Source of the DNA: Phenylobacterium sp. | GTDB taxonomy: Bacteria > Pseudomonadota > Alphaproteobacteria > Caulobacterales > Caulobacteraceae | NCBI RefSeq assembly: GCF_016124325.1 | Contig: NZ_WGNY01000014.1 | Location: forward strand, 203,481-267,480 | Direction: 5' to 3' | DNA: 64,000 nucleotides | Part shown: positions 38,105 to 46,303 of the stretch, in pieces | How the letters are laid out: the number at the start of each line of letters is the position of its first letter | Position numbering within the stretch: the stretch's first letter is position 1 | The notes under the pieces: model-generated | What the model was told of the DNA's origin: nothing | Databases searched by the model: none | What the model saw: only the letters and a program-made list of their open reading frames with translations | Made by a program: the position numbers and the translations under genes

Positions 38105-40459
38105 TTGGCGGTCGCCGCCACATGCGCCCTGGCGGCGTGCGGTCTAGGCGAAACCGCCGCGGCCGCGCCTGCGCGTATTCGTTTCCACGTCGAGCCCAAG
38201 CCCTATTCCGAGGCGCTGATCGACGTCGCCCAGCAGGCCAACGTCACGCTGATCGGCGCCGGCGCCTGCGCGGGGACCTCCCGGACGCGCCTTGTCGGCG
38301 CCATGACCCTGGAAACCGCGCTGTCCAGGGTCCTCGCCGGCGCCCCCTGCTCGTGGCGGCTGATCGCGCCGGGCGCGGTCGAGGTCTCGGCCCTCGCGCG
38401 CCGCGAGGCGCCCAGGCCGCTGTCCCCGGCGACCGTCGGCGAGGTTCTGGTGACCGCGACCAAGCGGGTGCGCAGCGCGCGCGAACTGGCGGTCGCCGTC
38501 TCGGCGGTGCCTCGCGATCAGCTCCGCGCGACCGGCGCGAGCGATGCGGGTGAGGCGGCGGGCCAGCTGGCGGGCGTGCTCGCGACCAACCTGGGGCCGG
38601 GGCGCAACAAGCTGCTGCTGAGAGGGTTGTCCGACGGGGCCTACACCGGCCGGGCGCGCTCGGTCGTCGCCACCTACCTCGACGAACTGCCGGTGAACTA
38701 CAATGCGCCCGATCCCGACCTGCGCCTGGTCGACGTCGAGCGGGTCGAGGTCGCGCGCGGGCCGCAGGGAGCCCTCTACGGCGCCGGCTCGCTCAGCGGC
38801 GTCTACAGGATCGTGACGCGCAAGCCGGATCTCAATGGCTTCTCGGCCGAGGTGCGCGCGAGCGGGGCGGCGACCCAGGGCGGCGACCCGAGCTATGCGA
38901 TCGAGGGCTTCATCAACGCTCCCGTGCTGCGCGACGACCTGGGGCTGCGCCTGTCGGCCTATCAGGAAGTCCAGGGCGGATATCTCGACGACATCACCCA
39001 GAACCGCAGCAACGTCGACCGCACCGAGCGTCGGGGCGCGCGGCTCATCCTGCTCTTCCAGCCCAACGACGCATGGATGGTCAGCCTCACCGCCGCCGGC
39101 CAGCATCTGCGCTCGGACGACACCCACTACACGACGCCGGGGCTCGGGCTGACGCGATCGGTCCGCATCCAGGAGCCGCACGTCAACGATATCGAGCTGG
39201 CGACGGCCACGGTGAAGCACTCGTGGGGCTGGGCCGAGCTCACCTCCGCGACCGGCTTCGTCCGCCACGCCTACGGCAGCCTCTACGATGCGACGGCGAC
39301 GCAACACAACTACACCGACCGCGCCAAGACCTCGGCCTACTCCGAGCGGACGCGGGCCAAGATGCTGGTCGAGGATCTCTATCTCACCTCGCGCGGCGCA
39401 GGGCCCATCGAGTGGCTGGCCGGCGTGTACGCCTCTGACACCTCGCTCCACTCGCCGACCGAGTTCCTCGCGCAGAACCCGAACCTGCCGAACGTGCCCG
39501 TCTATGGCGACAACCGTCACGACGACGTCCGCGAGGTCGCCGCCTACGCGGAACTCTCGTACGAGTTCACGCCCGGCTGGACTGTGGCCGCCGGCGGCCG
39601 GGTGTTCAGCATCCGCAGCCGCACCCGCTCGGAGGTGGTCTCGGAACGCTTCATGCCACGCAGCGTCGACCGGGTGGCCAGGTTCGCCAGCTTCTCGCCA
39701 AAGCTGTCGATCCAGCACGTCTTCGGCGACGGGGACCTGGCCTACGCCGTGGCGTCGGAAGGCTATCGCTCGGGCGGCACCAACTCGGGCGGCGCCAACC
39801 CGCTCCCGCCGAGCCGTGCGACGTTCGCGCCCGACCGGCTGCGGAACTACGAGGTGGGGGTGAAGCTGCAGGCCCTCGACCGGCGGCTCTCGCTGAATTC
39901 GGCGCTGTTCTATGACGTCTGGAAGGACATCCAGACGGACCAGTTCCGCAACTCGGGCATCCCCTACACGACCAACGCCGGGGATGCGCACATCGTGGGC
40001 CTGGAGGCCGAGCTCGGCTACCGGACCGACAGCGGCTTCGCGATCCAGCTCAATGGCCGGCTCTCGCGCACCCGCACCACGAACGCCAATCCCGACTTCA
40101 CCAGCCAGCTCTCGGAAAGCCTTCCCGGCGCGCCGGCGATCTCGGGCGGCGCCGTGCTGAGCTACGAGCGTGAAATCTTCGACGACTGGACGATGCGGCT
40201 GATCGCCCAGGCGACCTATGTCGGCCGCTCGCGCGTCACCTTCGACGCCGCGCCTCCCGAGATGGGCGGCTATGCGCGGACCAAGCTTTCGGCCGAGTTC
40301 ACCCACAATGCGCTCGGTCTGCAGATCTTCGTGATCAACCCGCTGAACGATTTCAGCGACACCTTCGCCTACGGGAACCCGTTCAATCCCGACCAGACCC
40401 GCCAGATCACGCCGCAGCGGCCGCGCACCGTCGGCGTCACGCTTTCAGCGGCCATGTGA
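38105..40459 (+). CDS. TonB-dependent transducing receptor with STN domain
   Basis: 784 residues from the only NTG codon available, TTG 38105. The frame stays open upstream to 38018 without ATG/GTG. Mature protein starts with an STN signalling domain (IRFHVEPKPYSEALIDVAQQ; LETALSRVLAGAPCSW), then TonB box (EVLVTATKR), plug (LLLRGLSDGAYTGRARS, VDVERVEVARGPQGALYGAGSLSGVYRIVT) and barrel. STN plus adjacent FecI/FecR indicates ligand-induced signalling. The true start may be an ATC at 38087, which has GGAG at 38077-38080 and would restore a basic n-region (LARRDLAVAATCALAA). Ligand unknown; siderophore-type uptake is likely by family. Confidence 0.88.
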   Translation: MAVAATCALAACGLGETAAAAPARIRFHVEPKPYSEALIDVAQQANVTLIGAGACAGTSRTRLVGAMTLETALSRVLAGAPCSWRLIAPGAVEVSALARREAPRPLSPATVGEVLVTATKRVRSARELAVAVSAVPRDQLRATGASDAGEAAGQLAGVLATNLGPGRNKLLLRGLSDGAYTGRARSVVATYLDELPVNYNAPDPDLRLVDVERVEVARGPQGALYGAGSLSGVYRIVTRKPDLNGFSAEVRASGAATQGGDPSYAIEGFINAPVLRDDLGLRLSAYQEVQGGYLDDITQNRSNVDRTERRGARLILLFQPNDAWMVSLTAAGQHLRSDDTHYTTPGLGLTRSVRIQEPHVNDIELATATVKHSWGWAELTSATGFVRHAYGSLYDATATQHNYTDRAKTSAYSERTRAKMLVEDLYLTSRGAGPIEWLAGVYASDTSLHSPTEFLAQNPNLPNVPVYGDNRHDDVREVAAYAELSYEFTPGWTVAAGGRVFSIRSRTRSEVVSERFMPRSVDRVARFASFSPKLSIQHVFGDGDLAYAVASEGYRSGGTNSGGANPLPPSRATFAPDRLRNYEVGVKLQALDRRLSLNSALFYDVWKDIQTDQFRNSGIPYTTNAGDAHIVGLEAELGYRTDSGFAIQLNGRLSRTRTTNANPDFTSQLSESLPGAPAISGGAVLSYEREIFDDWTMRLIAQATYVGRSRVTFDAAPPEMGGYARTKLSAEFTHNALGLQIFVINPLNDFSDTFAYGNPFNPDQTRQITPQRPRTVGVTLSAAM

Positions 40460-41093
40460 AATTTTTGCGGGGCGACCTAGGGATGGTCGCCGGCCGCGCC
40501 GTCATCACCGCGACCTTCGACTTCTGGAGAGCCGCTGGTCGAGAAAAAGATGCGCTGCGTACCGGCGCACCAGTCAAACACGGCGCGCATTTCCGAGCCC
40601 AAGGTCGCGCCGCGGCTGGCTGAGCGCGGCCCTGGCGAGGAGAGCGTCCAGGGCCGCGCCGCCATCGTCCTGCCTGCGACGCGATTGCGAATTGGCCAGG
40701 CTTCCGGAGAATGCTATTCTATGGTTGTTGGTGGCGGTCGGCTCGGACCGCACGGCGTTCTGCGCCGGACATCAACCCGCGTCGGCTCTCCAGTCGCTGG
40801 CACGAGACCTAACGCCCCGGCCCGAGGACGTCACACCTCGGCCGGGGCAACTCGTTTCTGGATCACCGCATCATCCCGCAGCCTTCCAAGGCGACTCCGG
40901 CCCGCCGGTTTCGTCGATGGCGACGACCTGCCCGCTCCCGATCGCCGAGGCGACAGCGGCGATGCCCCCTGAAGGCCTGGGCATTCATCGCGCGAGGGCC
41001 GCCCCGGCCTGATCCCATCAAGCGGGCAGGGCGCCCGCGGCCGCAACGGCCCAACGAGGCAAAATCCCGGGGACTCCCACGCGATCACATCGA
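40460..41093. other. Non-coding gap between FecIR receptor and the TetR-type regulon
   Basis: About 630 bp without a gene I can support. Short open frames on both strands lack Shine-Dalgarno sequences, conserved motifs or the codon pattern of their neighbours. It contains one strong inverted repeat (40814-40848, listed separately) and remains GC-rich until about 41060, where A+T rises sharply towards the first operator. It is probably decayed or intergenic DNA at the boundary of the catabolic island. Confidence 0.55.
40814..40848. repeat. Strong GC-rich inverted repeat with one bulge
   Basis: GCCCCGGCCCGAGG (40814-40827) pairs with CCTCGGCCGGGGC (40836-40848), thirteen base pairs with one bulged C and an 8-nt loop. 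No T-run follows on either strand, so it is not a textbook terminator, though it could stop transcription coming from the receptor gene or protect RNA 3' ends. Confidence 0.6.
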
Positions 41094-41109
41094 ATGACCA
41101 ATAGGTCAT
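41094..41109. promoter_or_regulatory. Operator site 1 of the island-wide palindrome
   Basis: ATGACC-AATA-GGTCAT, a perfect 6+6 palindrome. A -10-like TATAGA (41109-41114) follows directly on the + strand; a -35 is weak. Leftmost copy, marking the edge of the regulon. Confidence 0.8.
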
Positions 41110-41120
41110 ATAGAAGAGGC

Positions 41121-41252
41121 GTGGCGCAAGAAGATTCGAACCGTCAGAAATGCGATAACATACAATCAGATAAAGATTTGTCAGGGTTTGGGCCGCCTCT
41201 CCCGCGCCGGCCGTCGAGCTTGACACCTCCGAAAAAATTTCCTCTGACATGA
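41121..41252 (+). CDS. Possible 43-residue leader ORF downstream of operator 1
   Basis: A GTG at 41121, seven bases after the -10-like box of operator site 1, opens a 43-codon frame (starts MAQEDSNRQK) that stops at 41250-41252, inside operator site 2. There is no Shine-Dalgarno sequence, so it would have to be leaderless. Third-position GC is only about half, far below neighbouring genes, and there are no recognisable domains. It may be a chance frame in AT-rich regulatory DNA or a small leader peptide. Confidence 0.25.
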   Translation: MAQEDSNRQKCDNIQSDKDLSGFGPPLPRRPSSLTPPKKFPLT

Positions 41253-41264
41253 ACCGTCAGTCAT
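41249..41264. promoter_or_regulatory. Operator site 2, upstream of the first enolase-superfamily gene
   Basis: ATGAAC-CGTC-AGTCAT, the most degenerate inner bases of the set but flanked symmetrically (ACATGA/TCATGT). A consensus TTGACA lies at 41220-41225, with a weak -10 overlapping the operator. Site is 56 bp before the ATG at 41320. Confidence 0.7.
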
Positions 41265-41319
41265 GTATCGGAGTGCGTCAGGGCTCCGATGGCATCGGCG
41301 ACCCTGTCCGGAGAGCGTC

Positions 41320-42516
41320 ATGAGCCGAATTACCCACGTCGAAGCCACGCACCTGCGCTTCGAGTACGACATGTCCAAGACGTTCAAGACGCCGGCAGGT
41401 CCCGTGCACGCCCGCTTCATGAGCCTGGTCCGCGTGCGGACCGACGACGGCCGCGAAGGCGTCGGTTCGGCCTACGCCCATCCCGGCGTGGTGCAGGCGT
41501 CCGTGGACCACATGGGCCCGTTCCTGATCGGGCTCGACCCGCGCGAGACCGAGCGCCTTCAGGAGCGACTGAAAGGCGTCAGCGCCTGGTACGGGCGCAA
41601 AGGCGGCGCGACCGCCGCCGTCAGCGGGATCGACACCGCGCTCTGGGATATCCGCGGGAAGATCGAGGGCCAGCCCGTCTGGCGGCTGCTGGGCGGCAAG
41701 TCGGGCAAGGCGCCCGCCTATGCCTCGGGCAACCTCTACTCGTCGCCCGAGGAGGTCGCCGCCGGCGTCCGACGCGCGATCGATCGCGGGTTCCGGCGCG
41801 TGAAGATGCGGGTGGGCTGGACCTACGACTACGACGTCGCGGCGATGCGCGCGGCCCGCGCCGAGATGGGCCCCGACAACGACCTGATGATCGACGGCAC
41901 CCAGCGGTTCACGCCCGAGACCGCCCGCGATATCGCCCCGGTGCTGGAGGAGGTGAGGGCGTTCTGGTTCGAGGAACCCTTCGCGCCCGACGAACTCGAC
42001 CGCTTCGTGGAACTGCGGAAGGTGCTCGCGCCGCTGGGCGTGCCCCTGGCGACCGGCGAGAACGAGTTCGGCTACCACGGCTTTCGTGAACTGATCCGCG
42101 CCGGGGCGGTGGATATCGTGCAGGCCGACGCCAGCCGGGCCGGCGGGATCACCGAGGTGATGCGCATCGGCAAGCTCGCCGCCGAGCACGGCGTGCGCCT
42201 GGCGCCGCACACCTGGTGCGACATGGTGGGCGTGGTGGCCAACGCCCACGTGGTCGCCGCGTCGGGGAACGGCGTGACCTGCGAGATCGACCAGACAGGC
42301 AACCGCTTCATCGAGGAGCTTGCGGGCCCCCTCGACATCCAGGACGGCCTGCTCGACCTCGGCGATCGGCCCGGCCTCGGGCTCACGCTCGACGAGGACC
42401 TGGTGCGCGATCTGACCGTCGATCCGTTCCGCATGCCCGACGGCAACTACTGCGACGTGATCTTCGGTCGCGGCCAGACCCGCTACATCGGCGACTACGT
42501 TCCCAAGGCGGCCTGA
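41320..42516 (+). CDS. Enolase-superfamily acid-sugar dehydratase-like enzyme, KxR type
   Basis: 398 residues from ATG 41320 (GGAGAG upstream). Mandelate racemase/muconate lactonizing family: catalytic K162-x-R164 (VKMRVG), metal ligands D192 (MIDGTQ), E218 (WFEEP) and E247 (TGENEFG), and the Asp270/His297 dyad (VQAD; APHTWCD). The APHTW His is usual among acid-sugar dehydratases such as tartrate or rhamnonate dehydratase, so dehydration of a hydroxy-acid is likely; the substrate is open. It is the only gene controlled by sites 1 and 2 and stands alone facing the BKACE gene. Confidence 0.87.
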   Translation: MSRITHVEATHLRFEYDMSKTFKTPAGPVHARFMSLVRVRTDDGREGVGSAYAHPGVVQASVDHMGPFLIGLDPRETERLQERLKGVSAWYGRKGGATAAVSGIDTALWDIRGKIEGQPVWRLLGGKSGKAPAYASGNLYSSPEEVAAGVRRAIDRGFRRVKMRVGWTYDYDVAAMRAARAEMGPDNDLMIDGTQRFTPETARDIAPVLEEVRAFWFEEPFAPDELDRFVELRKVLAPLGVPLATGENEFGYHGFRELIRAGAVDIVQADASRAGGITEVMRIGKLAAEHGVRLAPHTWCDMVGVVANAHVVAASGNGVTCEIDQTGNRFIEELAGPLDIQDGLLDLGDRPGLGLTLDEDLVRDLTVDPFRMPDGNYCDVIFGRGQTRYIGDYVPKAA

Positions 42517-42551
42517 GGCCTCACGGCGGCTGGCCTGGCCAGCCGCCCCCA

Positions 42552-43439
42552 TCAGGTCCGGACGGCTTGCGGCAGGCCCAGGATCTCGCGCGCCGTCGAA
42601 GGGGATGCGAGCCGGAAGCCAAGGTCCTCGATGATCCGGCGCGCCTTCAGGCAGAGCTCGGCGTTGCTCTTCGCGAGCATACCCTTCTCCAGGTAGATGT
42701 TGTCCTCCAGGCCCACCCGGGCGTGGCCGCCCATGATCGCGGCGAGCGCCACCATCGGGAACTCGGTCGGCCCCACGCCGAACGCGGACCAGACCGCGCC
42801 GGGGGGCAGCATGCTGACGCCGAGCTGGATCGCCTCGACGCTGGCCGGCCAGCCGTACTTGATGCCGAGGACGAACGAGAACAGCGCCGGCCCGGAGAAC
42901 GGCTCGGAGCCGATCAGCTCGTTGGCCAGCACGAGGTCGCCGGGATTGAAGATCTCGATCTCCGGCTTCGATCCCGCGCCGAGCATGGCCTGCGCCATGA
43001 TGCGGGTGTTCCGGCGGGTGTTCATCACCACCTGGTCCCCCGAGTTCATGGTGTTGAGATCGAGGGTGCAGATCTCCGGGCGCAGGGTGAGGATGTGCGG
43101 CACCCGCTCGAGGGGCGGCAGCAGCGAGGTGCCGGGCGCTGCGATCCGCGGATTGTCCGGGTCGGGCAGGTAACGCCCGCCCGGGCCGGTGGTGAGGTTG
43201 AGCACGAGATCCTGATTCTTCTCGCGGATGCGCGAGACCACCTCCGCGTAGTGTTCGGTCTCCATGGAGGGCCGTCCGTCCTCGGGATGGCGCACATGGA
43301 TGTGCACGACCGAGGCGCCGACCTCGGCCGCCTCCAGGGCGGATTCGGCGATCTGCTCCGGGGTGACCGGGAGGTGGGGCGTCTGGTCGGGACGGGTGAT
43401 GTTGCCCGTCACCGCGCAGGTGAGGATCACGTCGCGCAT
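42552..43439 (-). CDS. Beta-keto acid cleavage enzyme (BKACE, DUF849 family)
   Basis: 295 residues. Zn ligands in VHIHVRHPEDGRP (His46, His48) plus the C-terminal VGLEDNIYL (Glu), with GAVWSAFGVG between. Enzymes of this family condense a beta-keto acid with acetyl-CoA to give acetoacetate and a new CoA ester; the founding member acts on 3-keto-5-aminohexanoate in lysine fermentation, but most members take other beta-keto acids. Third gene of an operon with the second enolase-superfamily gene and an SDR, 18 bp after the SDR stop. Could process the product of a beta-amino-acid transaminase such as the one at 47.3 kb. Confidence 0.9.
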   Translation of the reverse strand: MRDVILTCAVTGNITRPDQTPHLPVTPEQIAESALEAAEVGASVVHIHVRHPEDGRPSMETEHYAEVVSRIREKNQDLVLNLTTGPGGRYLPDPDNPRIAAPGTSLLPPLERVPHILTLRPEICTLDLNTMNSGDQVVMNTRRNTRIMAQAMLGAGSKPEIEIFNPGDLVLANELIGSEPFSGPALFSFVLGIKYGWPASVEAIQLGVSMLPPGAVWSAFGVGPTEFPMVALAAIMGGHARVGLEDNIYLEKGMLAKSNAELCLKARRIIEDLGFRLASPSTAREILGLPQAVRT

Positions 43440-43457
43440 GAGGATTGTCCCTGGAGG

Positions 43458-44228
43458 TCAGAGGCGGCGGCCGCCGTCGACGACGATGGTCTCGCCCGTG
43501 GTCATGGTGAGGAGCCGAGCGGCGGCCAGGACGGCGTTGGCCACCTCGGTGGTGGTCGCCAGCCGGCCGAGCGGCGTGGCCGCGATGGTCCGGTCGATGA
43601 AGTCCTGGGGGCGGCCCTGGGCGAAGTCGGTGTCGAGGGCGCTGGGGGCCACGTTGACGATGCGGATCTCGGGGGCGAGCGCCTTGGCGAGCGAGACGGA
43701 CATGGCGTCCATCGCGGCCTTGGCGCCGACATAGGCGATGTTGCTGCCGACCCCGGTGCGCGCCGCCACCGAGGAGACGTTCACGATGCAGGGGGCGTGT
43801 CCCGCACGCAGCAAGGGCACGAGGTCGCGGATCAGCTTCAGCACGCCCGTCGCGTTGGACGCCATGACGGCGTCGATGAGGCCGTCGTCCAGCCGCTCGA
43901 TGGCCTTGAGCGGCACCGAGCGGGTCATGCCGGCGGTGTTCACCAGGATGTCGACGCGCCCGACCGTGGCGGTGAGCCAGGCGACGAATTCCGCGCGCGA
44001 GGCCGCGTCGGTGTGATCCAGCCGGGCCTCCAGCCGCGGGCCGTCCGCAGTGTTGGCGGCCACGCGGCGCGACGCGGCCACCACCCGCGCGCCGAGCGCC
44101 TCGGCCTGCCGGGCCACCTCCGCGCCGATGCCGCCGAAGCCGCCGACCACCACCACGATCTGGTCCTTGAAGCCGTCGGCCAGCAGGCCCTGCGCGTCGC
44201 CCACCGGCGCGGGGAGGGCGCCGCTCAC
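43458..44228 (-). CDS. SDR family oxidoreductase
   Basis: 256 residues. Nucleotide motif VVVGGFGGIGAEVA (slightly unusual GGFGGIG), NAG-type NTAGMTRSV, catalytic Ser in NVSSVAARTG and the classical Y-x3-K (YVGAKAAM). Probably an NAD(P)-dependent dehydrogenase for a hydroxy-acid or hydroxyacyl substrate. The start overlaps the upstream stop (ATGA, 44225-44228), so it is translated with the enolase-superfamily gene and followed by BKACE. Confidence 0.88.
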   Translation of the reverse strand: MSGALPAPVGDAQGLLADGFKDQIVVVVGGFGGIGAEVARQAEALGARVVAASRRVAANTADGPRLEARLDHTDAASRAEFVAWLTATVGRVDILVNTAGMTRSVPLKAIERLDDGLIDAVMASNATGVLKLIRDLVPLLRAGHAPCIVNVSSVAARTGVGSNIAYVGAKAAMDAMSVSLAKALAPEIRIVNVAPSALDTDFAQGRPQDFIDRTIAATPLGRLATTTEVANAVLAAARLLTMTTGETIVVDGGRRL

Positions 44229-45358
44229 AGGTGACGCACGCCGCCATCGGCCGCCCGCGCGGCGCCGTGGGCGAACTTATGGCCGAACGGCTCGTATTGC
44301 GCCTGGCGGAGGTAGTCGAGGTCGAGCGACATGCCGACCCCGGGCGTCTCGGGGATGAGAAGGTAGCCGCCCTCCCGCCGGTTCACCGCCGTCACCACGT
44401 CGGTCCAGGGGCGGCGATCCTCGCGGATGTAGCCCTGGACGTCCCAGTTGCTGGTGCAGGCGGCGAGCTGGATGTGGCAGGCGGTCACCCAGGGGCTGGT
44501 GAAGTTGTGGGGCACGATCCGCTGGTGCCGGGACTCCGCGATCGCCGCGATCTTCCGCAGCTGGGTGAACCCGCCGGCCAGCCCGACGTCGGGCCGCAGG
44601 ATGGCCACGCCGTGGATGTCGGAGAACTCGCGGAATTCCCAGATGTTCGAGTTGCGTTCGGCCAGGGCGACCGTGCCCTCGATGCGCGGCGCCAGGGCGG
44701 CGGCCGAGGCCACGCTGAAGGGCTGGATGGGGTCCTCGATGAAGTAGGGCCGCATCGCGCGGAGGTCGGCTGCGAAGACGGCGGCCTGGTCGGGCGTCAG
44801 GTTGCGGTGGATTTCGACGGCGATGTCGATGTCCCACCCGAGCTCGCCGCGGACCTGGTGGACGAGGTCGGCGGTCTCCCGCAGCAGGCGCGCCATCGGC
44901 TTGACGGCCCAGTCGCCGAGGAACGGCTTGATCTTTATGGCGGTGAAGCCCTCCGCCTGCGCCTCGCGCGCCTTGGCGAGCAGTTCGTCGGGCGTGGTCG
45001 CCTCGATCAGCAGGATCGCCCGCACCCGGTCGCGCACCCGGCCGCCGAGCAGGTCCCACACGGGCGCCTGGAGCGCCTTGCCCTTGATGTCCCACAGCGC
45101 CTGGTCCAGCGCGGCGAGGGCGGAGGTGGCGACGGCGTCGCGCATCGAATGCAGCTTGTGGAGGCGTTGGAAGTGGAACTCGGCCCGGCGGGCGTCGGCG
45201 CCGACGTATTCCGCGCGCAGGTCCTCGATGACGGCGCGGGCGGCCTGGGCGTGCGGGAAGTAGGTGCTCTCGCCGAAGCCGGTGACGCCGGATTCCGTGG
45301 TCACCGCCACGAACGTCCAATGGCCCGCGATGAAGGTTTCGACCGCTTCGATGCGCAC
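44225..45358 (-). CDS. Enolase-superfamily enzyme, KxK and EIH type
   Basis: 377 residues from GTG 45358, which has GGGAG seven bases upstream; the ATG at 45394 lies inside operator site 3 and upstream of the predicted transcription start, so it cannot be used from that promoter. Mandelate-racemase-type active site: K142-x-K144 (IKIKPF), E182 followed by His184 (AVEIHRN), E208 (FIEDP), E234 and the D257/His284 dyad (RPDVG; VPHNF). The His after the third metal strand recalls galactonate dehydratase. First gene of the operon with SDR and BKACE. Confidence 0.87.
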   Translation of the reverse strand: MRIEAVETFIAGHWTFVAVTTESGVTGFGESTYFPHAQAARAVIEDLRAEYVGADARRAEFHFQRLHKLHSMRDAVATSALAALDQALWDIKGKALQAPVWDLLGGRVRDRVRAILLIEATTPDELLAKAREAQAEGFTAIKIKPFLGDWAVKPMARLLRETADLVHQVRGELGWDIDIAVEIHRNLTPDQAAVFAADLRAMRPYFIEDPIQPFSVASAAALAPRIEGTVALAERNSNIWEFREFSDIHGVAILRPDVGLAGGFTQLRKIAAIAESRHQRIVPHNFTSPWVTACHIQLAACTSNWDVQGYIREDRRPWTDVVTAVNRREGGYLLIPETPGVGMSLDLDYLRQAQYEPFGHKFAHGAARAADGGVRHL

Positions 45359-45380
45359 GCTGAGACTCCCGTTTCCGCGC

Positions 45381-45409
45381 TCTATATGACCCATGGGTCA
45401 TAATTGCAA
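45381..45409 (-). promoter_or_regulatory. Promoter of the minus-strand enolase/SDR/BKACE operon
   Basis: On the minus strand TTGCAA (45409-45404), a 17-bp spacer and TATAGA (45386-45381). Operator site 3 occupies the spacer, so a bound repressor would occlude both boxes. The transcript would begin near 45374 and contain the Shine-Dalgarno GGGAG before GTG 45358. Confidence 0.7.
45386..45401. promoter_or_regulatory. Operator site 3, between the TetR gene and the minus-strand operon
   Basis: ATGACC-CATG-GGTCAT, a fully symmetric 16-mer with TATATGACC...GGTCATAAT flanks. It sits between divergent genes and could serve both the minus-strand operon and the regulator's own promoter (+ strand -10-like CATAAT at 45399-45404). 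Confidence 0.88.
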
Positions 45410-45512
45410 CGGCTGGTTCGGCGGGCGCCGGCTGGACCCATGGGCGGATTGCGGCTTAAAGAAATGGCCTGACGCGCAGGTCATCTTCCTGCGCCGGAAC
45501 AGGGAGTAGCGG

Positions 45513-46247
45513 GTGACCCTGCCCTACCTCGACATCGAAGTGATCCGCTTCCCGACGTATCTCACGGCGATGGCGGACGAGATCCGGAAGAGCCGCAGCG
45601 GCGAGCGCTCGCGCCTGCGGCTGCTGGCCGCGGCGGCCCGGCTGCTGGAGACCATCCACTACCGCGACCTGCTGGTCGAGCAGGTGTGCCAGGAGGCCGG
45701 CGTCGCCAAGGGCACCTTCTACATCTACTTCAAGAGCAAGGACGAGTTCCTGCGCGAGCTGGCCAGGCGCTATGTGAGCTTCGAGGTGCAGACCTATCCG
45801 CGCCTCTCCTCGAAGAGCACGCCTTTCACGAACACCCGCCGATGGGTCTACTGGTACGAAAAGACCTTCGCGGCCAACGTCGGCGTGATGAAGTGCATGG
45901 TTCAGATGGGCACGCAGGACGAAGAGATGCGCCAGATCTGGCACGAGCGGAACGGGCGGCTCGTCGACCGCTCGCTTATCGGCTGGATGAAGACCCGCCC
46001 CGACTCCGACCCCAAGCTGGAACGGTTCATCCTGCGGACGGCGGGCACGATGATGGATCAGAGCCTCTTCGAGCGTTACGGCGTCCAGACAGGGCAGGGC
46101 GTGGAGGATCCGCATGATCCCGAGTTCATCGTCGACCTGCACGCGTTTATGAACTTCCGAGCCATGTACGGGCACAATCCGCCGGCCGAGGAGTTTTCGG
46201 CGGACAGCCCCTTCCGAAAGTTGATCGAACAGGACGCCGCCGCCTGA
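45513..46247 (+). CDS. TetR/AcrR family transcriptional regulator, candidate repressor of the island
   Basis: 244 residues from GTG 45513 (GGAG at 45503-45506). The N-terminal DNA-binding domain is clear: RLRLLAAAARLLETIHYRDL, then the helix-turn-helix about residues 52-72 (LLVEQVCQEAGVAKGTFYIYF) and KSKDEFL. The larger C-terminal ligand domain is unrecognised. It is the only regulator in the island, and a palindrome found eleven times in the island lies 112 bp upstream of it, so it is the obvious binder and probably autoregulates. The ligand is unknown. Confidence 0.92.
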   Translation: MTLPYLDIEVIRFPTYLTAMADEIRKSRSGERSRLRLLAAAARLLETIHYRDLLVEQVCQEAGVAKGTFYIYFKSKDEFLRELARRYVSFEVQTYPRLSSKSTPFTNTRRWVYWYEKTFAANVGVMKCMVQMGTQDEEMRQIWHERNGRLVDRSLIGWMKTRPDSDPKLERFILRTAGTMMDQSLFERYGVQTGQGVEDPHDPEFIVDLHAFMNFRAMYGHNPPAEEFSADSPFRKLIEQDAAA

Positions 46248-46250
46248 TCC

Positions 46251-46279
46251 TTGCAAACGTGACCCGCAAGTCATAAAAG
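46251..46279 (+). promoter_or_regulatory. Promoter of the SMP-30/aminotransferase/CaiB operon
   Basis: TTGCAA (46251-46256), 17-bp spacer filled by operator site 4, then TAAAAG (46274-46279) as the -10. It uses the same TTGCAA box and spacing as the promoter at 45381-45409. Start site predicted near 46286, ATG at 46304 with GGAG at 46297-46300. Confidence 0.55.
46259..46274. promoter_or_regulatory. Operator site 4, before the SMP-30 gene
   Basis: GTGACC-CGCA-AGTCAT, one outer and one inner mismatch to the consensus. It lies between the TetR stop and the next gene, so the operon downstream has its own regulated promoter. Confidence 0.8.
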
Positions 46280-46303
46280 GAATCCAGCGGAGGGCTGGAG
46301 TCC

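Noticed and set aside
41125..41150. GATTCGAACC resembles the complement of a tRNA T-arm.
   Set aside because: The flanking bases cannot form the T stem (left AGAAG and right CCGTC are not complementary), and no acceptor or anticodon arm is found.
40477..41250. Several short frames on both strands between the FecIR receptor and the island.
   Set aside because: No ribosome-binding sites, no conserved motifs and mutually exclusive overlaps; I found nothing to support translation.
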